Source: Neospora caninum Liverpool (taxonomy: Eukaryota > Apicomplexa > Conoidasida > Eucoccidiorida > Sarcocystidae). Taken from it: 64,000 nucleotides of DNA. Where the stretch lies: contig NC_018398.1 of the NCBI RefSeq assembly GCF_000208865.1, positions 6,374,427 through 6,438,426 on the forward strand, read 5' to 3'. Each line of letters opens with the position of its first letter. Positions within the stretch are counted from its first letter, which is position 1. Both the position numbers and the translations under genes were made by a program. Shown piece after piece: positions 11,370 to 24,800 of this stretch. The notes below the pieces were generated by a model, which saw only the letters and a list, made by a program, of their open reading frames with translations, was not told where the DNA came from and made no database searches.

Positions 11370-13067
11370 CTTTCCGAGGCGGCAGCAAGAAGTGCGGGCC
11401 TGTGTCTCGAGCTCTGAAGACTTTTTCGATTCGCCCTCAGGTGAACGGATCTTGAGCGTGTGCGCCGAGGCAGCGGACTCGAAGCGCCAAGGGCGTCCAA
11501 AAGCTGGAGGCTGTCGGGGTAGTTTTCTTATGTGCGCCAGTGCCCGCTGGGCACGGATGTTTTTGGTGTCGTCAAAAAGTCGCGTCTGTTCGATACGGGT
11601 TCCTTTCGTGCAAGTCCTTTCTACACGCGAACGAACCCGGTTTGTGAGATCGACGGACGCGCTCGCACGAGCTTCCCCTGCACCACACAAACGGGCGCAC
11701 AAACGGCGTCTCCATTCGACGTGCCTTAACTGTCAGCAGCCAGTGGTCAGCCTGTTGTCCAAAGCTGCGGCATCCCACACACGTAGATATTCGCCCGCAT
11801 GGACAAAATCAGGCGAGAATGGCTGTGTTGGACCGTGTCATGCCGACCGGCTTCTCTCGATACCCTGTGGTTCTTCTACCGTATGTGTGGTAATATATAT
11901 ATATATATACACATTGGATTAGTTTCCATAGTTTTCTGCATCACAACACTCGATTACCCATCGAGCAGCCTGTCATTGCAAGGCCCTCGGCGTGAATACG
12001 ACGCTTCCCGCCTCTTCTCCGTAGGTAGTGTCTCTCCGCGTGTCTGAGTTCGCTCAAGGCAGATTCGCACGCGAATCGCGCCCACGTATCGCGTGGAAGT
12101 TCCACGAAAACACGCACAGTTTCTCCCCGCTTCCCCACGGGGGGGGGGGGGGGGGGGCGGGCTGCGAGTTTCAGCGGGGTTCTAAGTCCCACGCGAAGGT
12201 CGTTGCCGCGTACACATCGAAACGCGTTGTTTGCAGTGCACACGTGATCGCTTGAGGCACCGCTGCATGTCTTTAGAGATCGCCAGAGGTTTACATCAGC
12301 AGGTTCATGGCGTTTGTGCTCGCATGGGGCCATGTTGGGAGATGCGCTGACACGCAAAAAGAAACTGGGACGCGAGAGTCAGTGCGACCCGGACTCCGGA
12401 ATACAGAAACGGACACGCACGGAAAGAAGACGCACCGAACGGAGACACACGGGAGTTGCTCATGGAGATTCGCCTGCTTCAGGGACGCCTGCGTATCCAG
12501 TAAAATTTCAACGATGCCGTTTCTGTCTCTTTGAGCCGGGCGCTGGGGGTTCTCCTTTTACAGCAGTCTCCCCCAAAAGACTTGGGTTCAAATAGCGGTT
12601 CCCGGCGACAGGAACGTTGAAGCTGCGCGACCGATCCTCTGGCGGGAGGAAGCCTGCTTGGATTGGCCACATCCTGTGGAGGTGTTTGCTGGGAAGAGCT
12701 GGACGAACCCTCTCACAGGTCTGTCCCGTCCACGCAGGGCAACCCGGGTTTTTTGGGACAAGAAACAGCTAGTATCTCGCCAAACCCGAGGCCCACGACA
12801 ACCTTCGAAAAAGTTCATTCCCTCCACGCGCCTTTTTCTTGCAAGAGGCCCCGTCTTCCTCTTTTCCTTTCCTCCGTAGACCAGACAGTGCCGCCCGCTC
12901 CTCCCTCTCGAACCGCTGAACCCGTTTTCTCCGCTCTCCCACAGCCGTCGCACTTCCGCTTGCCTGCGCGAGAGACAGGCACTCGGATGTGAGCCGCGTT
13001 CTCCTCCGCCTCCCCTCCTCGCTCGCCCTTCTCCTCGGCCACGCGCTCTCGCCCTCGTGTGTGCATC
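11370..13067. other. Convergent intergenic region between SufE and SEC24
   Basis: The 3' ends of SufE (+) and SEC24 (-) face each other here, so both 3' UTRs should lie in it. No exon could be supported. It contains a short TA run at 11891-11908 and a long G homopolymer at 12139-12157. Minus-strand frames at 12.8-13.4 kb are rich in R, E and G and partly overlap the last SEC24 exon in another frame. Confidence 0.4.
12139..12157. repeat. Poly-G homopolymer
   Basis: A run of about 19 G bases followed by CGGGC in the SufE-SEC24 intergenic region. It could form a G-quadruplex, and its exact length is a typical sequencing error site. Confidence 0.9.
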
Positions 13068-16000
13068 TCAATACATGCGCGGCTGCTGTGACGGCGGAGG
13101 CGCGCCCGCTGGAATCATCGGCGGCGCAGGAGCCTGGAGCTGCGACCGCACGTCGACCTTCTGGAGGAACTCCGCGAAAGTGAGGAGGAGCGACGGGACG
13201 CGATCTTCCATGAGCTGTGCGAAGAACCTGAAGGAAAAGACAACGGAGACGAAGCGTTTCCTGCGAGGAAAACGAGACATAGGCCGGACTGCGCGGGCGA
13301 AGCACCCAAAACGCGAGAGACGATCTCTGGGGCCATTGAAAGCGCTCTCCGCGCCTGCGACGTGGAGACAAAACGCCCTCTCTTCCACCGAAGCGCGTCG
13401 CTTACTTCTGCTCTGAGGGATCGCCCTGACGAATAACGAGGAGGCGCATGGCATTGCACAGGCGCTCGCCTTGCAGGCTCTGGATCACGGCGCGGACCCG
13501 AAGGCCGAGAGGATCCTGTGTGTCTCCGATGGCAGCCGCAGCGACGTCGGGGTGGACGCAGTCGAGCGAGTGCGCGCCAAACACGCACGACAGCCAGTGC
13601 GGCGAGATGCTCCTGTGGAGAAAACCGCCGGGACACTCGCGCAAAAACGGGATGCAATACAACAGTCTCCTGCCTGGAGAGCGGCAGTCCTTGAGCACAA
13701 AAGAATCTACACAGGCGAGCTGGAAGGTCGGAGCGTCCACGCACACTTTCAAACAAAGAGAAAGCAACTGAGGCCGAGTGCACGCGCCAAGCCTTGCACG
13801 CACTGCGAGTCGACGCGAAGGGCGCTCTCCTCAAGGCACTATATCAACAGACGGCTCCCCTGCCGGCTCTCGGCGCCGCACATCTGCACAGATTTCCTCC
13901 GCTCCTTCATAGCCGCTCTCGATTTCCTCTTTCAGTGTTTTCTGTCTAGTTTCTCTCCATTCCAGTCTGCCTCCGTCGGTCCCTTGTCTGCTCTTTTTCC
14001 TCTTTTCCTTCCGGCTCGCCAAGCCGTTCGCGGCCAGCTTCCACTCTTCCTGCCCAGAGGTCCACCTCGCCGTTGTCACTCGGTCGCCCAGCGGCGGCAC
14101 ATCGGTTTTTCTCACCTGCCAATCCAGAGTAGCATCTCTTCGCCGTTCTCGAGGAGGTACGCTCCATCTTGAGTCATCTCCTCGGCTGTCAAGCGCAAGG
14201 CCGGAGGCAAAATCACCTCCTCCTGGCCGTCCAACACTTGGTCGTGGGGGCCTCCAAAGTTCGAAAGGTTGTGGAGAGGCAGCATGCGCGGGTGTACGTA
14301 CGCACAAATCCTGTCCACAGGGAGCGCCAGCAGGCGGCTCCACGAGAAGACTCGCTGATCTGTCGACACTGCAAAGAGAAATGGAGAGAAGCGAAGCTGA
14401 AAACGGTTGACAACCAGCCCCGCTCCACAAACGCCGCGGAGCCTCGAATGGAGATGTTAGAAGAAGCCATCACCTCTCTCAGTGATAAATAGGGATCGAG
14501 AAACGTGATACGGCAGACCTGTCCAAAGAGATGCGCATGCAGGGACTGCGCCAAATCCTGCTGGGGTACCGCAACCGGCGAAAGCGACACACAAACATGC
14601 ATGCATTCCGGCTGCGCCGGGCATGTTGCCGTGCAGGGTCTTGGAACCTGTCAGATTCGGATAAAGAAAGTCGACGCCTCGCAACGAGCAGTCGCCATAT
14701 TCACATCTCAAAAGGCAACTCGACATGCGGATTCACACAAGCGCGTACAGATTTCGCCGATTGTCTGCATATATACATAGATATATGGACTGTGGAGAAA
14801 TGATAAGCGTAAGAGTTGCCCACAGACTATATATATACATATATATATATATACATAGCCGCTGGTTAGTCCCCGGGATATATAAAAATATAAGCATCTG
14901 TAGGGTGACACGCGTACCTTCTTTGACATGCCTGAAAGCGTTGCTTTTAAGGACGCCCAAAATGAAGAGCGCGACGAGCCTGCCTGCCTCCATCAACGCG
15001 CCTCCAGCCGGATTGCCTGTGCTGGCTGCGGCCACGGCTCCATAGTGAGGGAGGGACGGGAGCGAGTAGCCGGTGGCGACTTGCGGCGAACTGCCTACGG
15101 TGTGGAGCACCGACAGCAGTTGGGCGCAACTCGTTTGCAGGAAGGCCCGACCGTCGGCAATCTTCGAGCGCAGAGACTGAGGCAGCGGATGCAGAGAAAC
15201 GCGGTACTGAGACAATGCAGTCGAGGGCGAAGACGGGAGGACGACAGGAAGGACCAGTGTGAGACGACAGGAACAGGCAGAAAAAGAACAGAACGCCGCA
15301 GAGAAAGAGGGGATTTTGGGAGAAGAGAGACGAAAAGAGACAAGACAAACGCCGTCTGGTGATTTTGAAGGAGACTCCAGAAATTTTGTAGAGAGGAGAC
15401 CACCGAGCCAGTCGGGGGAATCGCGGGACGCAGAAAGGCGCCGACAGGCACATTCAGAACCACCACCAAAAGGAAAATGGAGACTCTCCGATGGCTATTC
15501 AGGCTACACGCTCCACACCCTAACAGAAAGGAAAACGACCCCCCTTCAATTCTGCAAAGTAGGTCCTTGTGCGGGAAAGAAGCACGCAGGCCGTACAAGA
15601 CGATCAACTCTGGATATGCCTACGCGTCTTTTCTGTTTTTCCAAAGCGGCTAGAATGGCATCCAGACCCCGTGCCGGGAAGAGACACGGAAGAAGACACA
15701 AGTCGTTCTCAAGTTTAGAGAAAATCCAGTGCCGAGCGGAAGAACCATCGCCGGTATATTGGCACAGGTGAATTCCCTGCGCCGCGAACGCACCTGATCA
15801 ATCGCCTGCTGGATAAGAAGGCACGTGACCACCTCCGGATCCATGGAGCTGACGATGTCCTGTACGTACAGCAGGAACACGAGGCGACGCCCCACAAGCA
15901 CGGACGGCAGTACAAAATCCGCCAATTACCGGGTGGAAGAACGGCGTTTCACGGCGCCTCCACTCCCTGCTGGCTCTTCGTCTCAAGCCTCCATTTCTTC

Positions 16001-18748
16001 TCGTTCTGTCTTAACCCTCCGTCAGTGGGAAGCGAATATGAGGCCGCAGGAAGGACAACGCATGCATATATGGGGATCTACACCCTAAGAACCGACGCAC
16101 ACCACAGAACAAAATATTTAGGCAGAGTTTATTCCGATCACTTCAGACCTAAATGTGTCCTCTGCCAGTTTCGGTCGCGCACCTGAATATTTTGAGAGAC
16201 TGGCATGCAGAAGGTGTGGACGCGGATTCGGCGTTCGCCGTCACTGTTCGTGTACAAGAGAGCAGCCTGGACAGCGATGACGTTGTCTGAACCCGTGGGG
16301 GGAGCGACGAGAGAGTTGCCGGGGCCTGAGCTCTGGTCGTCGAGTTCCATCAAAATCGAAAAGGTAGAATCAGCGTTGACGGTGGGAAGCACGAAGAGAT
16401 CGGTGCCGCGGAGGAAGAAGCGACCGTGGCGAGCAGCAATCCGCCAACCGCGAGAAACGCGGATGCGCATGACTGCCTCCCACCTGCGTAAAAAAAGAGG
16501 AAGGACACAAAACCTATCCAGACTCGCAGCTTCGAAGAAGTGCGCAGCGCGAGTCACGCGAAACGAAAGGAGGAAACAGACGGGGAAACAAGCTGGCCCC
16601 GCGCTCTTTTTCCATTCTCATCCTCCCGCTCTCACGCCATGTGTCACGCGTAGAAACCAGAAAAAACCGGCAGCCTGCGTGTGTAGACAAAAAGCCTGTG
16701 AGGTAACCGGAATCTCCAAACCCAACGGATGGCAGTCTCGTCGGACTCGAGTGGAAAATACCGAAATCGACAATACAGAAAAACACTTGATTTTATCATG
16801 TCTCTCTTTATTCGATTTGAGTTACGCAGTTCTGGATGGCCAGTCCACCGGCAGCAGACGCCGCTCCACTGACCCTCAGCGCAGTCCCCTCTCCTTTTTG
16901 AAACGAAAACTCGAAACAGACGCGCTTATCCTCGAAGGGCCCGTGCGCCTTTGTTGTTTGACAGAAGCCGAGGCTGCAAAGAGCGACGGTGAAGCATAAA
17001 CGCGCAGACGGGCTGTACGTACCCCGTGGTGCGAGTGATGATGTGGACGATGTCGTTTTCCAGTTGCTGGCCATGTTGCAGGCGATTGAACGCTGAATAG
17101 TACCGGACTTCGCCGCCCGTCAACTCTGCGAGCGGCAGGATAGTCGCCAGATCACAATAGGGAGAGGACACCACGCCAGGCGCAGATCCCCCCGCCTTTG
17201 CGCCGTAGGCTCCATTCGCCGGGACGTTTCCGCAAGACGACGGCGACGCGCACGACGACGGCGCGATGAAGAGATCGACGGAGACTTGCGACTGCGTCAG
17301 CTGCTGCGCAAATTGCTGGAAACGGAGACGGCAACCCACAGCCAAGGCACGAATGCAGAAAAGCGAGAGACGGGGCTTCAACGCGCTGCGCTTCCTAGAG
17401 GGCCGAGATTGATCGTTGTTGAAAGTTCACTGCCAAGACGTAGATACTAACAAGCCGCTGGTTTTGCAGGGTATTGCTTTTCACACCGCCTGATTTGCTA
17501 GAACCTGCTATTCAGGTACAATATATTTGGATAGTTCGCGTGAGATCTCTTCGCGGTCCATGAAGAAAGTGACCCATTGGATTCTCCGAAAAACAACGGT
17601 GGGAAGAGGGCGATCATGGAATGAAGACCGGCGAAGGAAAGAACGCGAGGGGAATCGAGGACTAACGCACGAGAGACAGGAAGGGGACGAGCGCGATTGG
17701 AACGGGGCAAAACGGAGAAAGAACGACGCTCGACAGACGAGAGAGGTTTTTTGGGAAACCTCTCAGCGAAGGCAAAAGGTTGAGGCGCGGGGAGAGCGTT
17801 TTCAAGCGGACCTGGTAAACCTCGGTAGCCGGCTTCAAGAGCTCGACTTCGCGGTCTGGTTGCTGGCGGCTGCCGCCTTCGCTTCCCGTGCCGTCAGCGC
17901 CTGCCAGACCGCCGCTGCGTTTGGTGACCAACTCGCCTATCGTGGGGGGGTACGAGGCGAAGAGCATGATTTTCCCCCCGACGTGTTTCATCACGAGGAG
18001 CGCAGCCTTCACCGCACTGCCCTGGACGGCGCGCACAAGGAGCAGGGGACCGGGAGTGCAGATGTCGGAAACGAAAAGGAACCCGAAAAGGACGGAGAGA
18101 GCGAGAAGAACGGAGACAGAGAGAGAAGAACGGAGACAGAGAGAGAAGAACGGAGACAGAGAGAGAAGAACGGAGAGAGAGAGAGAGAAGAACGGCAGCG
18201 ACGACGGCCGGATCGGATCACTCTTACACGGTCCATGCACAAACAAGGGACGTACGAAAAAGGGGAAAGGGAAAGGGAGGTGAGAAGAGTACGAACTGCC
18301 GAAAGGAAGAAGCAAAGCGCCGGGAGAAAGGAAATGAAAAACTGGGGGTTTAGGGTCAGCGACAGAACGGAGAGGAACGGGGTAACGGGAGAGAGAAGCC
18401 TGGGCACGCGAGTGAATAGAGAGACTTGTCACACACGAACTTTCACAGTAGAGGTCCGCCACGGGGACCACTGTCGAGTTTACAGCTGACCCCCCCTCAA
18501 AAAAAAACTGGGTATCGACGCCGACTCAGACATCCGCTTCACGAGACGTACGTTGTCGGATTCTCTGTGAGATGGCAGTTTCATGTGTGTTCAGGCGTTC
18601 GCTATTTATTCTCCGCTGTCAGTTTCTTCTCCGACTGCTTACCATGCAGTTGTCGATGCATCCATTGGATCTCCACACCTGAAGGGATGGTGTCTAGAGT
18701 TGAGAGGACTGCTTCTTTGTTTCGGCAAAGTACAAAGAGTTCGTCGAC
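13068..18748 (-). CDS. SEC24: SEC24-type COPII cargo adaptor (5' part lost in assembly gap)
   Basis: SEC24 forms the inner COPII coat with SEC23 and picks cargo at ER exit sites. Exons in transcript order: 18679-18748 (enters the gap), 17812-18021, 17023-17315, 16183-16483, 15794-15859, 14918-15206, 14116-14368, 13406-13612, 13068-13227. Phases agree from 18021 to the stop. The order matches the family: trunk (HVGGKIMLFASYPPTIGE, LKPATEVYQ, QSQVSVDLFIA, YCDLATILPLAELTGGEV), beta-sandwich (AVMRIRVSRGWR, FFLRGTDLFVLP, LLYTNSDGERRIRVHTF), helical part (DIVSSMDPEVV, VLKSNAFRH) and gelsolin-like end (LLALPVDRI, LPPALRLTAEEM, YLLENGEEMLLWIGR, LLVIRQGDPSE, QLMEDRVPS). The first visible exon (VDELFVLCRNKEAVLSTLD) ends one base out of phase with the next. 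About a dozen residues are also missing there, so a small exon between 18021 and 18679 is undetected. The N-terminal low-complexity part and zinc finger lie in or beyond the gap. Confidence 0.88.
14828..14858. repeat. (TA)n microsatellite in a SEC24 intron
   Basis: Imperfect TATATA array between the exons at 14116-14368 and 14918-15206. A shorter TATA stretch follows at 14879-14892. Confidence 0.9.
18100..18195. repeat. Tandem repeat of about 20 bp in a SEC24 intron
   Basis: The unit AGAAGAACGGAGACAGAGAG is repeated roughly four times in a row, decaying into GAGAGAG at the right end. It lies just 5' (in gene orientation) of the exon at 17812-18021. The minus-strand translation gives repeated Leu/Ser/Phe peptides that are not a protein feature. 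Confidence 0.85.
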
Positions 18749-18848
18749 NNNNNNNNNNNNNNNNNNNNNNNNNNNNNNNNNNNNNNNNNNNNNNNNNNNN
18801 NNNNNNNNNNNNNNNNNNNNNNNNNNNNNNNNNNNNNNNNNNNNNNNN
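18749..18848. other. Assembly gap (100 N)
   Basis: Exactly 100 unspecified bases, the usual placeholder for a gap of unknown length. It interrupts a SEC24 exon. Confidence 0.99.
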
Positions 18849-21800
18849 CGCGATAACGTTTTTGATGATGTGCGATAGACGCGCCAAACCAGTATCATGG
18901 TGTATACTAGTACCGTTTGTGCTATGCACACTGAGCACAGGTATCCGCTGTGCTGGTAATTGCCGTAACGGGGACCAAAATCGTGCGGTGAACTGCGCGA
19001 CGATGCTTAAAAGTCTGGAGAACGTCCGTGAAAATTTCTGTGGCAAACCCAGTTTTATGAACAGCCATGCTGCTGCTGGACGTAGACCGGATTTACGCTC
19101 TCGACGGTTCACAAAGCACCACGAAAGTTGGGCAGGTTTTGGAGTGGTGACACGCATGGCCAGGACAAACGTGCGGGATCGAAGCAAGGTGTTTATCGCA
19201 TCCGGATCTCTTGTCGCGCTGGAATGTATGGGGCCTGTTTGGCGTGAGAGGACCTTACACGTTCCGTTATCGCGCTTCGCAAAGTCTGAACTGTTTGTCA
19301 GTTTTCCGCATTCGGTGACTGAGGATTGGATGATATGAAACGCTTACAGTTCTTGCAGTAGGCTTGGACTCCTTCTCTGTTTTTCGCTTTTGTACGGTGG
19401 CAGCTTGTGGTGCTCAGCTATAGAAAACGTATACCTTGGCGCAGCGTCCCCCGTCAGCGTAATCTTTTTTGAAAGCCGGCTCGTTTTGGCACGATGTATG
19501 TACACTGTAGGGCTAGCATATTAAGCTGGTGAAAGGACTCGAATGCAGAAAGTGACTTGCTATCCGTCCAATCGGTCACCGGCTCTGTGCGTGACGGAGG
19601 AGAAAACTGACACGGAACCGGTCCGATCGACCGTAAATACAGAACAATCAACTAAAAACGCGTTACACGTCTACGCGTTCGCCTTGTGTCATGCCGACAA
19701 GCTACCACACACTGTTTCGGACTCCGCCCAGTACCACACTTGGGTACCCCAGTAGTGTGAACACAACGTGAATCTCTGAAGACGAGTTACACTGCGCCGG
19801 ACAGGAAGCATATATCCCTTTGAAAGAAAGAGCAAACTTGCCATGCGGCTTTCGAGTATCATGAACTGTTCGAAGCAGCCATTCCGCTGCACGGTTCCAG
19901 TTTCTGTATTTCGTCTCGAACGCCCGCGCTCGAGTCGCGTGGGGAGACTCTCCACCATATTGGGCGAAGATCTCGAGCGGACTCTATACGCTTTTGGTCA
20001 ACTGGTCATTCGGATGGCCTCCACATCTCCCCAGCCAGGCACAAAAATCGCGTGCAACTAGCGTAGGTAACGTGTCATCTCCGGCTTTGGCTCGCACTGT
20101 TATCCTTGTGGCACACAACGGTACACAAAAGTGGGTAGTCAGAGGGACCCAACAGAGATCACTGGACCGTTTTTTCATTAACCCAACTATCGGTGTCGAG
20201 CGGCCTCTTCGGCGCGTGGCTTCCTTTTCCATTCAGATGTCAGGGAGGGCATACACCGCTGTGCCTCGCACCCGTTCGAAATTTGCCTTCTTGAGCTTGG
20301 CTGCTGCGCCGCAGCGTTGACTCATCAGGGTTTACGGTTTAGGTTGGACCAGTGCCACTTTCTCCCCGCATCTCGACAATTTAGTTCGTGCGAGCCCTAG
20401 CATGGAGAGGCTTCTTTCCATGCCTGCTCATTCTACAGAGAGGTCGGGGAAACCTCAGGACGAACCACAGGACAACGGAGCTGTCCCACGCGCGTCGGAC
20501 GGCCTCCTTTGGGTGTCCGCACGAGCCTCCTCGATGTGCTAGTCTACTAGCCTTGCATGCAGACGACACTGAACCGTCAAGCGTTTCCATCTCTCCAGCA
20601 CACCGCTTCAGCCTTTTGAATCCTTCGACAAAGAGCGAAAGGCGCTATTAAAACACGTTTCCTAGGTCAAAGCGAAGGGGCAAAGCGGGGCCATACCTTG
20701 CGGTCTAAGGAGGGCTGCTAGTGTCGTACCCGCGCGGAGAGACACCGGCGTGTGTCTGTCTCCGACAGTCTGCGACCGTTTTCCTGTCTCCGAGAGTTCA
20801 CTTCTTTTTCTGAGCAGTGTTTGCTGCCTTTTTGTTGGGACACTCTCCCCAGGCAAACGACGCGCCAAGGCAACCCTTGTTGGCAAAGACCGTCGTTTTT
20901 CTTCCTCGCTGCACTTCCTTCCACGTCCCGGTTCGAGTGATACCGCGCAGAAAACGTTCAGTCGCAACAGCGATAGCATCAACGCGGTCCTGTATGCACA
21001 CAACCGCAGTGAAACCTGCTTGACTGGCTTTTCGCCCTCGAAGTAGAATCTCTCTCCACCGAATTGCGAGCCTCTCTGTTCACGGTTTGTTCTCATGGGG
21101 GCGCGCCGCGCACTCAGCTGTTCTTCTCGCCGCTCTGGTGTCTTCAAAAAAGTGCCGGGAAGAAGAAAGGAGAAACGTTCAGCGTCTCCTGCCCGATAGG
21201 CAGGTCGTCCGCATGTTTCGCCTTGCTTCCCGTGTGAGCCTCTCTCCTCGTAGAATGCAGGACTATGGCACACGCTGGATCCCGTGCGTCCGTTGGTTCC
21301 TCTCCCTTGCTGCCTTGGCTGTTCTCCCCCAGCCTTCCTGCCCTCGTCCCGGTGGAACCAGTTCCCCTGGCTCCTGTCCCACTTCTTTCCCACGGTTCGC
21401 TCCCCCATCCAGCGTTTGCGTCCAGGAGTTGAACTCAGAGTCTCGCCGGCTGTTTGCAGTTATTACCGGATTCGGGGCCTTGCATGCGTCCACCCCCCCC
21501 CCCCCCCTCGTTCTCATCGTCTTATGCCCTTTCTTCGTTTCCTTCCCTTCCGTCAGCGGCCTCCTTCCGCTCCTCTGTCCCTTCGTGTCTCCAACTTGTG
21601 TCTCATGTCTGAGTGTTTGTAGGCTTTTCTCGCGGGCTCGCCATTCGCGACTATCCCTTCTTCTTTCTCCCTTGCGTGTCGAGCCTTCCAGCGTTACCTT
21701 CTCCAGAAACGTCCACTTGAAAGTGCCCCGGGCGTAAGCTATTCGTGACCACAAGTGCCTCTTCTCTGCTCTCCCGCGTGGCTTCTCTTGCTCTTCCCAG

Positions 21801-21876
21801 TGGGGTTTTTTCGAGATCTTCGTGCTGTCTGTCGCCTGCGTCGACCTCTTTGTTTTCATGTTTTTCGATCGGAAAG
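18849..21876. other. Unassigned region right of the gap, including the 5' flank of the bL27-like gene
   Basis: No SEC24 upstream exon could be recognised between the gap and 20.7 kb, and no other gene could be supported there. From about 20.75 kb the plus strand becomes strongly pyrimidine-rich (CTCTC/TTCTC), including a C run at 21496-21508. This is probably promoter and 5' UTR of the gene starting at 21877. Open plus-strand frames at 21087-21737 are Ser/Pro/Cys/Leu-rich and look like a by-product of that composition. Confidence 0.35.
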
Positions 21877-24800
21877 ATGATGGTGGGGGGAGTCTCGCTC
21901 TGGCATGCTGTCCATCGTGGCAGTAAGCGTCCAGGCCTCAGTTCCTACGGACCACACTTCGTTCTCGTTTTCCTGCTCCTCGGTCTTTCGTGTTTCGCCG
22001 TTCCCCAGGACGCCGCACGTGCCTCGTCGCGCACCTTCGCGTCGTCTGCGGGGCTTGTCAGGTGCACGTTTCTTTCCAGTCCCCCGCAAGCGCACTCTCA
22101 TGATGTTTGTCTGCGCGCCTCGTTTTCCTCCACTCTGTCTCTCTGTCCTTCCTCTCCCTTTTGCTCTTCCAGTCCTGTCTCTCGCACTCGTCCTTCCTCA
22201 GTTCTGTCAGGAACAGAAGCGAGCCTCTTCTGGCGGCCTCTGCGTTCATCCTCTCTTGTAGACTGGCTAGCAACGTTCCTCTTCTCTTGTTTGCTCGCAT
22301 GTCTTCTTGCCTGGCTGCGCCTGCGACAGTCACACGGTTCCTGTTGTGCGTCTCGCCCTTTTTCGAAACCTTCATTCTCCGTTTCGTCCCCTCGTCTGCC
22401 TTCCACTGTGTCTTTCCTTTTCACCTTCTTGCTCCCTCCCTCGCTTGTTCTCGCCGTCGGCGCTTTCTCTGCCCCGCTGCAGCGTGTGTCTCCGTCTCCT
22501 CTCTTCCAACCTAACCGGCCGACTGCTTTCCTCCTGTCGGCTTCGAAAGCGCATTCCTACGCTGGGAGCGAACCAGGCCGAAGCAGGGGCCCGTTCTCCA
22601 CTTCCCCTTCGAGTTTTGTTTCGCCCGCGCTACGGTCGGGTGGGACCTCTCTCTCGCACGCTTCTTCGGGGTCGTCTGTCTCTCCCAGCATAGTTTCACT
22701 TCCGTCATCTCTTCTTCCTGGGGTTTCCTTCTCGTCGCCGCTCTCTTCTTCTCGCTGCCAGAGTACGTCTTCTCTCTCTTTCGCGTCTGAGGAACCTGAA
22801 GGGACCAGACCGAGGCCTGTCGAAGAACACGCGTCTCTTTTGGATCAGCTGCCGGAGTTCTCGTTTGATTTTTTCGAAGAGACGCCCGAGCCGCCGCCGC
22901 TCGCTTCCCACGGCCCCGAGGACTCTCCAACGATCCACATTCCCGGGGTGTGGCACTTCTACTTTCCCCGCTGGATGTACACTGCAGACGAGGAGGAAGA
23001 GGGGAATGCGGACTTTTCGGCAAGCGCGACGCGAAGGGACGGCGGCGCTGGAAAGGCGGAAGGCCTGAAAGATGCAACGAGTTCAGGGGCGAAAGGGAAG
23101 AATCGCCGGCTCAAGAAAAAGGAAGCCACAGTGTCAGAGACGTCGCAGCAGACACCAAAGGGAGAAACGGCAGGCGAAGGCGTGCGACACGCCTACACGC
23201 GAGATCCAGATGGGATATGTGGCCGAAAAGGGGACTACGACGGACCTGAGGCGATCTACTTCTTCGAAGATCATACAGCTCTGATTCCGTCCCTGTCTGC
23301 CAGAGGGAACTGGGCACTCATTGACCCGCCCCAAAACGCCCCACTTCTCAACAAAGAGTAAGGGCGAGAGAGGGACACGGAGACGACGATGAGACGAGAA
23401 AGGGGGACCTGACACCAAACTGTGCGATGCTCACTACATCTGTGCGTGGCTCGTCGACGTCTGTCTTTCTGTTTCTCTCTTCCTCTTTCTTATTCCTCGT
23501 CTCCCTCTACAACGTCTGTGTGGCATCCACGCGCCCCCCGAGAGACGCCTTCATCTACCTTTCTCTGGTTCGTTTATCCAGTCTATCGGTTCCTTCAACA
23601 TCGAGATCTATATATCCATCGGTCCCCAAGCTTTTTTTCCCTAATAGCATTAGTGAAAACCCTTTTGGTCTGATCCCAAGTCCACAGCTATGTTTGCTCC
23701 CGTCCGTCTGCTACATTGCTAGGTAGTTGTGTATGAACGTTTTTGCTCATCTGCTTAGCAATTCATATGATGAGGTCCTCGTGCCTCGTTTTCCTCTGCT
23801 TAGTCACACGTTTTTCTCGTGCAGTGGAACCACTCATCCACCCTTCTCGTTTCTGTCTTCCGCATGTTCCCTTTCCCTCTCAATCACAGTCGTCTCCCTC
23901 CTCCATATTCGGCATTACCACTCTACCTGTCACGCTCCCGCGCACCCCTGTATCTCTATGCAGCGCCGCTGTGCCTTTTCTCCACACGTTTCTGCCTGCG
24001 TCTTCCTGCTGTGTTCTTCGCAGATTCCGGCTGTGCATTTTCAGCAACCGATCCCCACACGAGAGGCTTCTGCTCCGAGGCGTACTCGCCTTCTCCCCTC
24101 GTCCTACAATTTCGCTCTGGGATGAGCGGGTCCAGTTGCATGCAGCGCAGCTCGCGGGCTCGATTTTCGTCCGGCAGGACGCGAAGGTCCGTAGCCACAT
24201 AAACGCGAGAAAGAAGACGGAAGTGGAGAAGATAGACACGACCGTTCGCGGAAACAAAGGGGATAGCACGAGGAAAAGAGAAACATGAAGTCGAAGCAGC
24301 CGGGGAGCGTGGCAGGACGACGGAAAGGGAGAAGACACACAGGCGGAAATCAAGGACAAACGGGGGGCAAAGATGTGTCTGAAGACAACGAAAGATAACG
24401 ACAAGCAGGAAAGGGAGATAACAGGAAAGGAAACTGAGTTCGTAAACCTAGGTGGGCGTTACTGGACGTTTCATTTCCTTTTTGCCTCATTTCCACACAT
24501 ATTTCAACTATCTCGGCAGTGTCCTGGACATGTGCTCTGTTGGCGATAGGAACTGTCGTCGGCATCTGCTACCGGCTTACCTCCTAACGTCGAAGTGGTA
24601 CGTCTGCAGAGCGTGAGGAAGTCTGGAGAGATTAAGGGGAGAGAAAACCGACGCGCAGGGGATTCATCTCTTCTCCGTTTTGGGTGTTTTCTTCTGGGAT
24701 TTGCCATTTTCACCGCTCTGACGCACTCTCAGTCTCCTCGTGTTTGTCTCCAGCGGCGGACCCGTGGGACTTCCTCCCTTTTGGGCCTTCCTCCGTTGCT

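Noticed and set aside
12769..13371. 200-codon minus-strand ORF near the SEC24 3' end
   Set aside because: It overlaps the last SEC24 exon in a different frame and is R/E/G-rich low complexity.
18009..18407. Leu/Ser/Phe repeat protein on the minus strand
   Set aside because: The peptide repeats arise from the 20-bp intronic tandem repeat, not from a conserved protein.
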